NCBI GenBank assembly: GCA_050246945.1
Contig: JBFWVC010000002.1
Location: 248,001-312,000, forward strand
DNA from: JAEUMD01 sp050246945
GTDB taxonomy: Bacteria; Pseudomonadota; Alphaproteobacteria; Rhizobiales; Hyphomicrobiaceae
Length of the DNA stretch: 64,000 nt
Direction: 5' to 3'
The notes below the pieces were generated by a model, which was not told where the DNA came from, did no database searches, and saw nothing but the letters and a program-made list of their open reading frames with translations. The translations under genes were made by a program, and so were the position numbers. Shown here piece by piece: positions 17,974 through 25,443 of the stretch (its first letter is position 1; the number at the start of each line of letters is the position of its first letter).

Positions 17974-18140
17974 CTAGTGGCCTGTCGCGCCAAAATTGAA
18001 ACATAGCCGCGACTGCTTACAATTTTGGCGCGACATGAAGGCCACTAGCAAAACCATTGACTTAGTGTGGCGTTCAGCGCGCCTTAGTTGACTCCGCGTC
18101 GGCCGCAACGTCGGTCAACTAAGGCGCGACGCCGCACTAG
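17974..18140 (-). repeat. 167-bp compound palindromic element B, copy 1 (inverted)
   Basis: A 167-base unit bounded by CTAGTGGCC and CACTAG. It holds two palindromic modules separated by a short linker: one with arms GTCGCGCCAAAATTG / CAATTTTGGCGCGAC, one with arms CGCGCCTTAGTTGAC / GTCAACTAAGGCGCG. It is nearly identical, in reverse orientation, to the copies at 20110 and 48152. No open reading frame and no transposase lie inside. It lies in the 443-base gap between fba and the thiE-like gene. Confidence 0.9.
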
Positions 18141-18217
18141 CCCCTTTTCCGCCCCATTCGGGTCCGATAGCCTGCCCACTTCGATCAGTCCGGCATCGAC
18201 GACGACGGGAAGCGAAC

Positions 18218-18865
18218 ATGTCCGCTGGCAGCGCGCCTTCCAGGCTCTATCTCGTGCTCGAAACAGGAGCGAACGCGCAAGCACGCCTCGATGCGGCGCT
18301 GGCGGGTGCGGTCCCGTCCTCGCTGCTGCTGGTTGCCCCGCGCGGCAAGACACTGGATGCCACGAGCGTTCTGCCGCTTCTGGAAACCGCGCAGAAGAAT
18401 GACATCGCCGTGATGCTGGCGGACGACGCTCAGCTCGTTCGCACGACCAGGGCGGACGGCGTCCATCTGACTTGGTCGAAGGACATCGGCCGCCGCGCCG
18501 CTGAGGCCCGCGAAATTCTCGGACACCGCTTCATGCTGGGGGCCGACGTCGGCCGCTCGCGCCACGATGCGATGGAGATTGGCGAGGCCGGCGCCGACTA
18601 TATCGCCTTCGGAATTCCGTCCCATGTCGAGGATCGTGACACTGCGCGCGAGCGCCGCACCGAGCTGTGCCAGTGGTGGTCGGAAATCTTCGAGATCCCC
18701 TGCGTCGCCTTCGATGTCGACAGCGCCGAGGATGCCGAAGTTCTTGCCGCGCTCGGCACTGATTTCATTGCAATGGCGATACCGCCCGCAGCCGCCCCCG
18801 ACGAGATCCGGCGCTTTGTAGAGGACGTGGACAGGCGGCTCTCCGCCACCGCGCACGCAGCATGA
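18218..18865 (+). CDS. ThiE-like thiamine phosphate synthase family protein, degenerate
   Basis: A 215-residue TIM-barrel protein of the ThiE/TenI superfamily. The segments DGVHLTWSKD, LGADVGRSRHDAMEIGEAGADYIAFGIP and the strand-helix rhythm match ThiE, which joins the thiazole and pyrimidine halves of thiamine. However, the usual HxGQxD motif is changed (HLTWSKD) and the C-terminal phosphate-binding GGI loop is not recognisable, so catalysis is doubtful. It often stands after fba in this order. The following gene starts inside its stop codon (ATGA overlap at 18862), so the two are translationally coupled. Confidence 0.75.
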   Translation: MSAGSAPSRLYLVLETGANAQARLDAALAGAVPSSLLLVAPRGKTLDATSVLPLLETAQKNDIAVMLADDAQLVRTTRADGVHLTWSKDIGRRAAEAREILGHRFMLGADVGRSRHDAMEIGEAGADYIAFGIPSHVEDRDTARERRTELCQWWSEIFEIPCVAFDVDSAEDAEVLAALGTDFIAMAIPPAAAPDEIRRFVEDVDRRLSATAHAA

Positions 18866-20025
18866 GGCGCCCCGGCTTCTCAGTCGTAACCAGCCCCCTT
18901 GCGCCCACGCCATGCCATCGGTACCTGACGGCAGTCGTAGTCGTCCTCGCCGCCAGCCTCGCGCCAGCCGCGACGCTCAACGCCGAGACGAGCTCATGGG
19001 TCCAGCGCGAGAACGAGCCTCCTGCGAAAGCGAAAGCCGCGAAGACGCCGCCGCGTAAGGCGACTGCCGAGGCAAAGCCCGGCGGGCTGCTCGAAGGCCC
19101 GAGCGTCTCACAGCACCCCAAGATCCCCAATAAGTTCGAAAAGGGCGTGCCCCGGACGGGAATCGAGAAGCCGGCACCGGAGAATGACGACGCCTATCTG
19201 GCCTTCGACCAGGGCCGTTACCTCACCGCCCTCGATCTGGCACAGAAGCTCGCCGAAAAGGGCGACGCGCGCGCCCACACGCTCGTCGCGCGCATCCACG
19301 CCGAAGGGTTGGGTGTGCCGAAGAACGAAGCGCTTGCCGCCCAATGGTACAAGCGCGCAGCCGAATTGAACGACGTCGATGGCATCTTCGCCTACGGCGT
19401 GATTCTGGCCGAGGGCCGCGGCGTCGAGAAGGACCGTGCGGGCGCTGCTGAGATGTTCGAGCGCGCGGCACGCACCGGCCACGCCGCCGCCAATTACAAT
19501 CTCGGTCTCTTGTTCCTGAAGGGCGACGGCAAGCCGGAAAATCCTTATCGCGCTGCGCAGCATATCCGCTATGCCGCCGAACAGGGCATCGCTGCCGCAC
19601 AGTACGACATGGCGACGCTCTACCAGACTGGGACGGGCGTGCCCTACGATGCGCTCGAGACAGCACGTTGGCTGCATGCGGCTGCTGAACAGGGAATGAC
19701 AGCGGCGCAATACGATTATGCCGTGCTGCTGTTGAAAGGTCTTGGCCTCATCTCTGACGAACCCAAGGCCATCGAATATTTGCGAGCGGCAGCCGACAAG
19801 AACATCCCCGGCGCGCAGAACCGGCTCGCTCACGTCTACCGCGAAGGAGTGGGCGTCAAGAAGGATCCCGTCGAAGCCGCCAAGTGGCGGCTGATCGCCA
19901 AAGCCGGTGGGTTCGGGGAGGACAAGGTGCTCGACGACCTTGTCGCAAGCCTGCCGAAGACAGAGCGCCAGTCCGCCGAACGCGCTGCGATTTCATGGCG
20001 CGAAAGCAAGCTGCTGCCGTTCTAG
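18862..20025 (+). CDS. Exported Sel1-repeat (TPR-like) protein
   Basis: A 387-residue protein with an N-terminal signal or anchor (about residues 20-40), a low-complexity Lys/Pro/Ala linker to about residue 80, and six or more Sel1-like repeats from about residue 110 to 350 (for example AHTLVARIHAEGLGVPKNEA and AQYDYAVLLLKGLGL). Such repeats scaffold protein contacts, often in the periplasm. Its start overlaps the thiE-like stop. The TAG stop at 20023-20025 is formed at the CTAG edge of a palindromic element (family D copy 1), so the present 3' end may date from that insertion. Confidence 0.85.
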   Translation: MRRPGFSVVTSPLAPTPCHRYLTAVVVVLAASLAPAATLNAETSSWVQRENEPPAKAKAAKTPPRKATAEAKPGGLLEGPSVSQHPKIPNKFEKGVPRTGIEKPAPENDDAYLAFDQGRYLTALDLAQKLAEKGDARAHTLVARIHAEGLGVPKNEALAAQWYKRAAELNDVDGIFAYGVILAEGRGVEKDRAGAAEMFERAARTGHAAANYNLGLLFLKGDGKPENPYRAAQHIRYAAEQGIAAAQYDMATLYQTGTGVPYDALETARWLHAAAEQGMTAAQYDYAVLLLKGLGLISDEPKAIEYLRAAADKNIPGAQNRLAHVYREGVGVKKDPVEAAKWRLIAKAGGFGEDKVLDDLVASLPKTERQSAERAAISWRESKLLPF

Positions 20026-20093
20026 TGTCGTGATCGCGAAATTCGTCGCATTCTGCGGCAACCTCGGAACGAATTTCGCGTTTCTGACGACAC
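20025..20093 (+). repeat. Palindromic element family D, copy 1
   Basis: A 69-base element with ends GTGTCG...CGACAC inside a left-hand CTAG (20022-20025). Internal arms CGCGAAATTCGT and ACGAATTTCGCG form a hairpin. The same 69-base unit occurs at 29260 and, reversed, at 41202. It lies immediately before element B copy 2. Confidence 0.85.
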
Positions 20094-20109
20094 TGGCAAT
20101 TTCAGAGTT

Positions 20110-20276
20110 CTAGTGTGGCGTCGCGCCTTAGTTGACCGACGTTGCGGCCGACGCAGAGTCAACTAAGGCGCGCTGAACGCCACACTAAGTCAATGGTTTT
20201 GCTAGTGGCCTTCATGTCGCGCCAAAATTGTATGCAGTCGCGGCTATGTTTCAATTTTGGCGCGACAGGCCACTCG
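20110..20276 (+). repeat. 167-bp compound palindromic element B, copy 2
   Basis: The second 167-base copy of element B, starting CTAGTGTGGCG and ending GGCCACTCG, where the expected final CTAG is changed to CTCG. The two internal hairpin modules are intact. It is directly joined to element C copy 1 at 20276, so elements D, B and C stand side by side within about 330 bases. Confidence 0.9.
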
Positions 20277-20348
20277 TGTGATTGGGATCGAGAAGTCCGC
20301 CTCGCAATCAGGCCGAAAAGTATGAAGCGGACTTCTCGATCATCACAC
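20276..20348 (+). repeat. Palindromic element family C, copy 1
   Basis: A 73-base element with ends GTGTGAT...ATCACAC and inner arms GATCGAGAAGTCCGC / GCGGACTTCTCGATC. The same 73-base unit is at 36434 in reverse orientation and, more diverged, at 29348; a 38-base internally deleted form is at 41145. The stretch from here to about 20528 holds no gene that I can support. Confidence 0.88.
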
Positions 20349-20528
20349 GAGACCCATTCAGACGTCCGCGCCGCCATCACGGTCTTACGGGGCTATCCGA
20401 CACGCCGAAAATTGCGCGCCCCGTAAATCGCTTCCGAGCCGGCAGAGTGCCAGGAGCGCGCATCAGCACGCCTGATCTGACCGTCGGAGAGGTTCGCTTG
20501 TGCTGCCGCTCTCCATTGCGCATCGATG

Positions 20529-20556
20529 CAAAAAGCCCGGCCACTGGGGCCGGGCT
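20529..20556 (-). terminator. Rho-independent terminator of the outer-membrane protein gene
   Basis: On the minus strand AGCCCGGCC pairs with GGCCGGGCT (plus coordinates 20534-20542 and 20548-20556) and is followed by TTTTTGC. It lies 24 bases beyond the stop of the beta-barrel gene at 20580. Confidence 0.88.
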
Positions 20557-20579
20557 CGAAGTGCGAATTCGAAGGCGCA

Positions 20580-21395
20580 TCAGAATTTGTAGTTGATGCC
20601 TACGCGCGCGATCTGCGCGGTCAAGTCAGCCTCGTGATGAGCGCCGAAGCTGGGAAAGCCGCTATTCTTAGTGCTAAATCCCACCGAGCCCAGATCGACA
20701 TAAAGATACTCGACTTTGGCAGTCCAGTTGCTCGTAAAAGCGTACTCGATGCCGCCCCCGACCGTCCAACCAGCCTTGACATCGGACACTGAGCCCGACT
20801 CGACCGTACCACTAGCCAAGTGTGTAAACGTCTGCGAGAATTTCAATTCCGAAACGGCAAGTCCACCGGTGACGTAAAAGAGTGTTCGGTCGGCAGCCAC
20901 GCCGAGACGCCCACGCAGCGTAAACAAATAATCCGTCGAGAATTTCTCCGCGGACGATACCATGGCACCCCTTACTGGCAGAGGCGACGGACCTGACGAT
21001 TGAGTGTCTGAGAGCCGAAACGAATTTATATCCGTTTCAACGCCAAACACGATACCATTCGTTTGAACGTTATATCCTGCCTGCGCACCACCGGTAAACG
21101 TACCGTCACTGAAACTACCGGACCCGAGAGCATGCGCGAATGCCAAATCTAGCGGGTCGTAGCTCAAATAGTCTCCGGTTTGGGAGTACTTATAATCAGA
21201 ATCACCCCACGCATAGCCCGCATTCGCACCCACATAAAACCCCGTCCAGCTGAACGGCGCAACGTACGGCGCATCCTTGATGGAGCCGGCTTCGCGGGCT
21301 CCCCAGAGATCGGCGGCCTCAGCCGGTGGTGTTATGGAGATTGCGGCAATTGAGCTGGCAAGCGCCAGCGCTGTGACAGAACCACGAATATACAT
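20580..21395 (-). CDS. Outer-membrane beta-barrel protein (Omp25/Omp31-like)
   Basis: A 271-residue protein with a signal peptide (MYIRGSVTALALASSIAAIS, cleavage near AEA) followed by AADLWGAREAGSIKD and an eight-strand barrel pattern: SWTGFYVGANAGYAWGD, GVETDINSF, LRGRLGVAADRTLFYVTGGL, WTVGGGIEYAFTSNWTAKVEY and a final INYKF with terminal aromatic residue. This is the small porin-like family common in Hyphomicrobiales outer membranes. Its codon use is slightly more AT-tolerant than its neighbours, as is usual for surface proteins. It is monocistronic with its own terminator. Confidence 0.9.
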   Translation of the reverse strand: MYIRGSVTALALASSIAAISITPPAEAADLWGAREAGSIKDAPYVAPFSWTGFYVGANAGYAWGDSDYKYSQTGDYLSYDPLDLAFAHALGSGSFSDGTFTGGAQAGYNVQTNGIVFGVETDINSFRLSDTQSSGPSPLPVRGAMVSSAEKFSTDYLFTLRGRLGVAADRTLFYVTGGLAVSELKFSQTFTHLASGTVESGSVSDVKAGWTVGGGIEYAFTSNWTAKVEYLYVDLGSVGFSTKNSGFPSFGAHHEADLTAQIARVGINYKF

Positions 21396-21956
21396 GGCGT
21401 ACCCCACGCTACGTAATGCGAACTCGTCGCAACAACAAAGATCCAAATATCGAACCGGCGATTAAGCCTGCATTCTCACTAGCCACCCCTGCGTTGCTCA
21501 TGCAATCGGCGTCCGCTCAACCCGTTCGCAAATCTGTTAATGTGTTGTTTAGAGGTATCTATGCGTCCGTAGACGCCCTAAACCTGCGCTTTTGCTTGCC
21601 TCTGTTGGCGTCTGCGATACCGGAGCGGCGGAGAGCACCATGATCGGAGAATCGAGCCTTCAGGCGCCGATGGAACGCTCCCTCGGCCCCTTGCCGCGCC
21701 AGGTATTTGCCGTATGTCGAATGAGCCCCCGGTTGTACGGCGCAGCGTGGAAATCACCGGTAGCATACCCTCTCGTATTGGCGCGCCGCTCCATGGCGCC
21801 CCGGCCTTGCCAGAGTGCGGTGAACGGTTTAGGCAACCCCGTCACCCAGGCCTGGATGGCTCTCGAACCCGACACGACCGAAACGGCGGATAGCCCGGTT
21901 CCGTCGACCGCTTCGGCCTCAAGGCCGTCCACCATCCGCACGAAAGATGCCCCCGC
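21396..21956. other. Intergenic, no gene seen
   Basis: A 560-base region between the divergent outer-membrane protein gene and the inositol monophosphatase gene. The first 200 bases are AT-richer and should hold the barrel promoter. Open frames on both strands around 21590-21980 lack ribosome sites and look like filler. No repeat copy was recognised. Confidence 0.4.
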
Positions 21957-22748
21957 ATGCCCGCATCCGCCCTTATGAACGTGATGGTCGCCGCCGCCCG
22001 CAAGGCCGGACGCAGCCTGACCCGCGACTTCGGCGAGGTCGAGAATCTCCAGGTCTCAATCAAGGGCCCTGCAAACTTCGTCTCCGCCGCGGATCTTCGC
22101 GCTGAGGAAATCCTGTTCAAGGAGCTGTCCAAGGGCCGTCCCGACTACGGCTTCCTGATGGAGGAGCGCGGCGCCGTCGAAGGCCGCGACAAGACACATC
22201 GCTGGATCGTCGATCCACTGGACGGCACCACCAACTTTCTCCACGGCATCCCGCTGTTCTCGATTTCAATAGGCCTTGAGCGCGAGGGCCAGCTCGTCGC
22301 CGGCGTCATCTACAATCCGATCTCCGACGAGCTGTTCAGCGCTGAAAAAGGTCGTGGCGCCTTCCTCAATGACCAGCGCCGTCTCCGCGTTGCCGCCCGC
22401 AAGAGCCTGGCCGACGCTGTCGTGACGACAGGCATTCCGCATCGCGGACGCCCGGGTCACGGCCGATTCCTCAACGAGATCGGGACAGTCATGAAGGACG
22501 TCTCCGGACTAAGACGGACGGGCTCGGCAGCCCTGGATCTGGCCTGGACGGCAGCCGGCCGCTTCGACGCCTACTGGGAGCACGGCATCCAGGCTTGGGA
22601 CCTTGCCGCAGGCATCGTCATCCTGAGAGAAGCTGGCGGCATCTGCTCGGACCTCGGCGGCGGCGACGCGATGATCGACAAGGGCGAGATACTGGCCGCC
22701 AACAAGGACATCCACAAAGGCATGCTGGAACTGCTCGCCTCCAAGTAG
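21957..22748 (+). CDS. suhB: Inositol monophosphatase family protein (SuhB)
   Basis: A 263-residue Mg-dependent phosphatase of the IMPase/SuhB family. Metal ligands are clear: E in MEERG near residue 69, the DPLDGTTNF motif near residue 86, and WDLAAGIVILREAGG near residue 215. It hydrolyses inositol monophosphate or related sugar phosphates; E. coli SuhB is also part of the rRNA antitermination complex. The start at 21957 (MPASALMNVMV) fits the family length. It is alone, with about 290 bases before the next gene. Confidence 0.93.
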   Translation: MPASALMNVMVAAARKAGRSLTRDFGEVENLQVSIKGPANFVSAADLRAEEILFKELSKGRPDYGFLMEERGAVEGRDKTHRWIVDPLDGTTNFLHGIPLFSISIGLEREGQLVAGVIYNPISDELFSAEKGRGAFLNDQRRLRVAARKSLADAVVTTGIPHRGRPGHGRFLNEIGTVMKDVSGLRRTGSAALDLAWTAAGRFDAYWEHGIQAWDLAAGIVILREAGGICSDLGGGDAMIDKGEILAANKDIHKGMLELLASK

Positions 22749-23040
22749 CCCTGGCCGCCGAGTTGCACCCCAGCGGTTGCAGTGGCCCAAAAAATCCTTC
22801 AGCGGGCCGTTTTGGCCGAATTCGTATCACAATCGCAGGAAACAGCGATTACGATCGCATCGCAACGCGGCGTGCGCCCTCCTGTGGCCAAAAAGCAGCG
22901 TAGCATGTTGCCGGTTTCTCGTGCTGCGCCTGTAGGGTACACTGACCTGCACCGCAGCACATGACAGATGCATCGAGAGGGCCCGCGAGCCGCCCGCCGC
23001 CTGCGGCAGCCGCGGCCACTGTCGCGGCGAGAGGATGAGC

Positions 23041-24084
23041 ATGGCACGCAAACGACAAGGCGACACCGCCTATGGCGGACATCGCGCCATAACTCCGCCC
23101 GGGCTTTTTCTCATCAGAATGTTGATCTTCCTGACACTCGTCGGGTTCATCGGCGCCATTCTGCACGAACAGCTGCTGCGTTCGATCATGACCAACCCCG
23201 GCCTCAACGGTCTCATCATCACGGTACTCGGCTTCGGCATCCTCTACTCGTTCCGCCAGGTCATACGCCTTTACCCCGAGATACGCTGGGTCAACGCATT
23301 CCGCATTGCCGATCCGGGCCTCGCCATCTCCCACAAGCCGCGCCTGCTGCTGCCTATGGCCACCATGCTGCGCGACCGTACCGGGGCCATCTCGCTGTCG
23401 ACCGCCTCGATGTCGTCGATCATGGAATCGCTGGGCTCCCGCCTCGACGAGGCGCGCGACACCGGCCGCTACATGGTCGGACTTCTCGTCTTCCTGGGCC
23501 TCCTGGGGACGTTTTGGGGCCTGCTCGACACCATTCAATCGGTGGGCAAGGCGATCGGCACGATCGACACGCGCGGCTCCGACACCGTCGCGGTCTTCGA
23601 TGACCTGAAGAGCGGCCTGGCCGCGCCGCTGAAAGGCATGGGCACGGCCTTCTCGTCCTCGCTTCTGGGTCTCGCGGGCTCTTTGATACTGGGCTTCCTC
23701 GAGCTTCAGGCGAGCCACGCCCAGAACCGATTTTACAACGAACTCGAGGAATGGCTCTCGGGGATCACCGAACTGACCCCCGGCACCTCGTCGGGATCGA
23801 GCGACATTGTCATGCGCCAGCTCGCCGCCACGCTCTACGACATGCAGCGGGTGCTGGAGGAATTGAACGTACGCCTGGGTGAAACGGCACCCGATCCAGC
23901 CTCGGACGATCAGCAGGCCAAGGAGCTGCGCGACCTGGCGCAAGGCGTTGGCCAGCTCATAACGCAGATGCGCTCCGAGCAGCAGATCGTCCGCGAATGG
24001 GTCGATGAGCAGGCGTCTCAGCAGGCCGAAGTCGCCAACGTGCTCAAGGACCTCGCCAACAATCTCGAGCGGCAGGGAAGCTGA
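23041..24084 (+). CDS. MotA/TolQ/ExbB-like membrane protein
   Basis: A 347-residue protein with membrane helices near residues 22-45, 52-70, 142-165 and 195-220 and a long helical, polar tail ending in a coiled coil (residues about 265-345). The segment YMVGLLVFLGLLGTFWGLLD and the pore-helix region GMGTAFSSSLLGLAGSLILG match the proton-channel subunits MotA, TolQ and ExbB. The start at 23041 (MARK) has GAGAGG upstream. Three bases separate its stop from the OmpA/MotB-like partner gene. The pair is a probable ion-driven motor anchored to peptidoglycan; its target process is unknown. Confidence 0.8.
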   Translation: MARKRQGDTAYGGHRAITPPGLFLIRMLIFLTLVGFIGAILHEQLLRSIMTNPGLNGLIITVLGFGILYSFRQVIRLYPEIRWVNAFRIADPGLAISHKPRLLLPMATMLRDRTGAISLSTASMSSIMESLGSRLDEARDTGRYMVGLLVFLGLLGTFWGLLDTIQSVGKAIGTIDTRGSDTVAVFDDLKSGLAAPLKGMGTAFSSSLLGLAGSLILGFLELQASHAQNRFYNELEEWLSGITELTPGTSSGSSDIVMRQLAATLYDMQRVLEELNVRLGETAPDPASDDQQAKELRDLAQGVGQLITQMRSEQQIVREWVDEQASQQAEVANVLKDLANNLERQGS

Positions 24085-24086
24085 CG

Positions 24087-25115
24087 ATGCCTCGGGGACG
24101 TACGCGGCGCGGTGCAGATTACGGCGAGTTCTGGCCGGGCTACGTCGATGTCCTCTCGACATTGCTGCTGGTCGTCACCTTCCTCATGTCGATCTTCATG
24201 CTCGCGCAATACTTCGCGTCCCAGGAGGCGAGCGGCAAGGATAGCGCGCTGCAACGCCTGAATCGCCAGATCGCCGAGTTGACCAGCCTCCTGTCCCTTG
24301 AGAAGAGCAAATCCAAGTCCGCCTCCGACGAGCTTGCCGAATTGCAGGCGACACTCGCCGCGTTGCGCGAGGAGAACCAGCGCATCTCCGGATTTGCGGT
24401 GACCGGAGACGAACAGGCCAAGACCCAGGCCGCCCGCATCGGCGCGCTCGAAAGCAGCCTTGAACAGCAGAAGAAGGTCTCCGACGACGCCCTCGCCAAG
24501 GTCGATCTGCTCAACCAGCAGCTGCTCGCGCTGCGCCGCCAGATCGCCGCGCTCAATGAGGCACTCGAAGCCTCCGAGAAGAAGGATCAGGAATCCCAGG
24601 ACCGCATCAAGGATCTGGGCTCCCGCCTCAATGCCGCGCTCGCGCGCCAGGTGCAGGAGCTGCAGCGCTACCGCTCCGACTTCTTCGGCCGGCTGCGAGA
24701 GTTGCTGAAGGACCGCAAGGACATTCGCGTCGTCGGCGACCGCTTCGTCTTCGAAAGCGAGGTGCTGTTCCCGTCGGGTCAGGCGACCATGACACCGGAG
24801 GGCCTCAGCGCCATGGACCAGCTCGCCCAGGCGATCGTCGAGCTGTCCCATCAGATCCCGCCGGAAATCGACTGGGCGCTCCAGGTCGACGGCCATACCG
24901 ACTCGCGACCAATCAATTCGCCACAATTCCCCTCGAACTGGGAACTCTCGACTGCCCGCGCCACCTCCGTGGTCAAGTACCTGGTCAGCCGCGGCGTTCC
25001 CGCCAAACGCCTCGTTGCAGCCGGACATGGCGAGTTCTCGCCCATCGAGCCCGGCAACGATGAAGCGAGCCTGCGCAAGAACCGGCGCATCGAGCTGAAG
25101 CTCACCAACCGCTGA
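24087..25115 (+). CDS. MotB-like OmpA-domain protein with long coiled coil
   Basis: A 342-residue protein. One N-terminal membrane helix carries the motif YVDVLSTLLLVVTFLM, with D21 in the place of the proton-carrying Asp of MotB and ExbD. Residues about 50-210 form a long coiled coil (EKSKSKSASDELAELQATLA and similar). The C-terminal OmpA-like domain (VDGHTDSRPI, NWELSTARATSVVKYL, NRRIEL) should bind peptidoglycan. It pairs with the MotA-like gene 3 bases upstream. The long coiled coil is unusual compared with flagellar MotB and suggests a stator reaching across the periplasm. Confidence 0.83.
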   Translation: MPRGRTRRGADYGEFWPGYVDVLSTLLLVVTFLMSIFMLAQYFASQEASGKDSALQRLNRQIAELTSLLSLEKSKSKSASDELAELQATLAALREENQRISGFAVTGDEQAKTQAARIGALESSLEQQKKVSDDALAKVDLLNQQLLALRRQIAALNEALEASEKKDQESQDRIKDLGSRLNAALARQVQELQRYRSDFFGRLRELLKDRKDIRVVGDRFVFESEVLFPSGQATMTPEGLSAMDQLAQAIVELSHQIPPEIDWALQVDGHTDSRPINSPQFPSNWELSTARATSVVKYLVSRGVPAKRLVAAGHGEFSPIEPGNDEASLRKNRRIELKLTNR

Positions 25116-25443
25116 CCAGACGGTTGTCTCCACAATCGTCGCGCAGGCACCTGCCTCGATGAGAGCATGCCCCCTGCATGGCCTTGTGGCCGAACTCACG
25201 CCGATCCTGACGAGAAAAGCAATCGCGCCTCGCGTGACGCCGGGATGAAACGGGCACGCAAGTTTCGGCAGGCAATCAATCAATTAAGAATTTAAGAAAT
25301 TGCTTCAAATTGCAAAGAAGCCGCCAATTTGCGCACGTCCGCTGCGATACTGAGCACATAGCTTCAATTTTTAGCTTCTCCCTAAACAGCCATTTAGGCT
25401 TTCAACCATAGAATGACCCCACATATTCAAGGGGGGTTATTTC
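25116..25443. other. Intergenic, AT-rich second half
   Basis: No gene. The second half (about 25265-25440) is AT-rich and leads to a GGGGGG-type ribosome site just before the Tad-type gene, so the promoter of that gene is probably here. Confidence 0.4.

Noticed and set aside
21592..21978. 128-codon frame before suhB
   Set aside because: No ribosome site, proline- and serine-rich random composition, and it overlaps the suhB start.
22849..24162. 437-codon minus-strand frame opposite the MotA-like gene
   Set aside because: A shadow of a strongly supported plus-strand gene; rich in Arg, Gly and His with no domain pattern.
23041..25115. Zorya-type phage defence (ZorA/ZorB)
   Set aside because: ZorA is much longer and accompanied by ZorC/D or ZorE; here only a motor-like pair is present and its neighbours are housekeeping genes.
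24018..25283. 421-codon minus-strand frame opposite the OmpA-domain protein
   Set aside because: Shadow of the coiled-coil gene, where Leu/Glu/Ala codons read as open frames in reverse.
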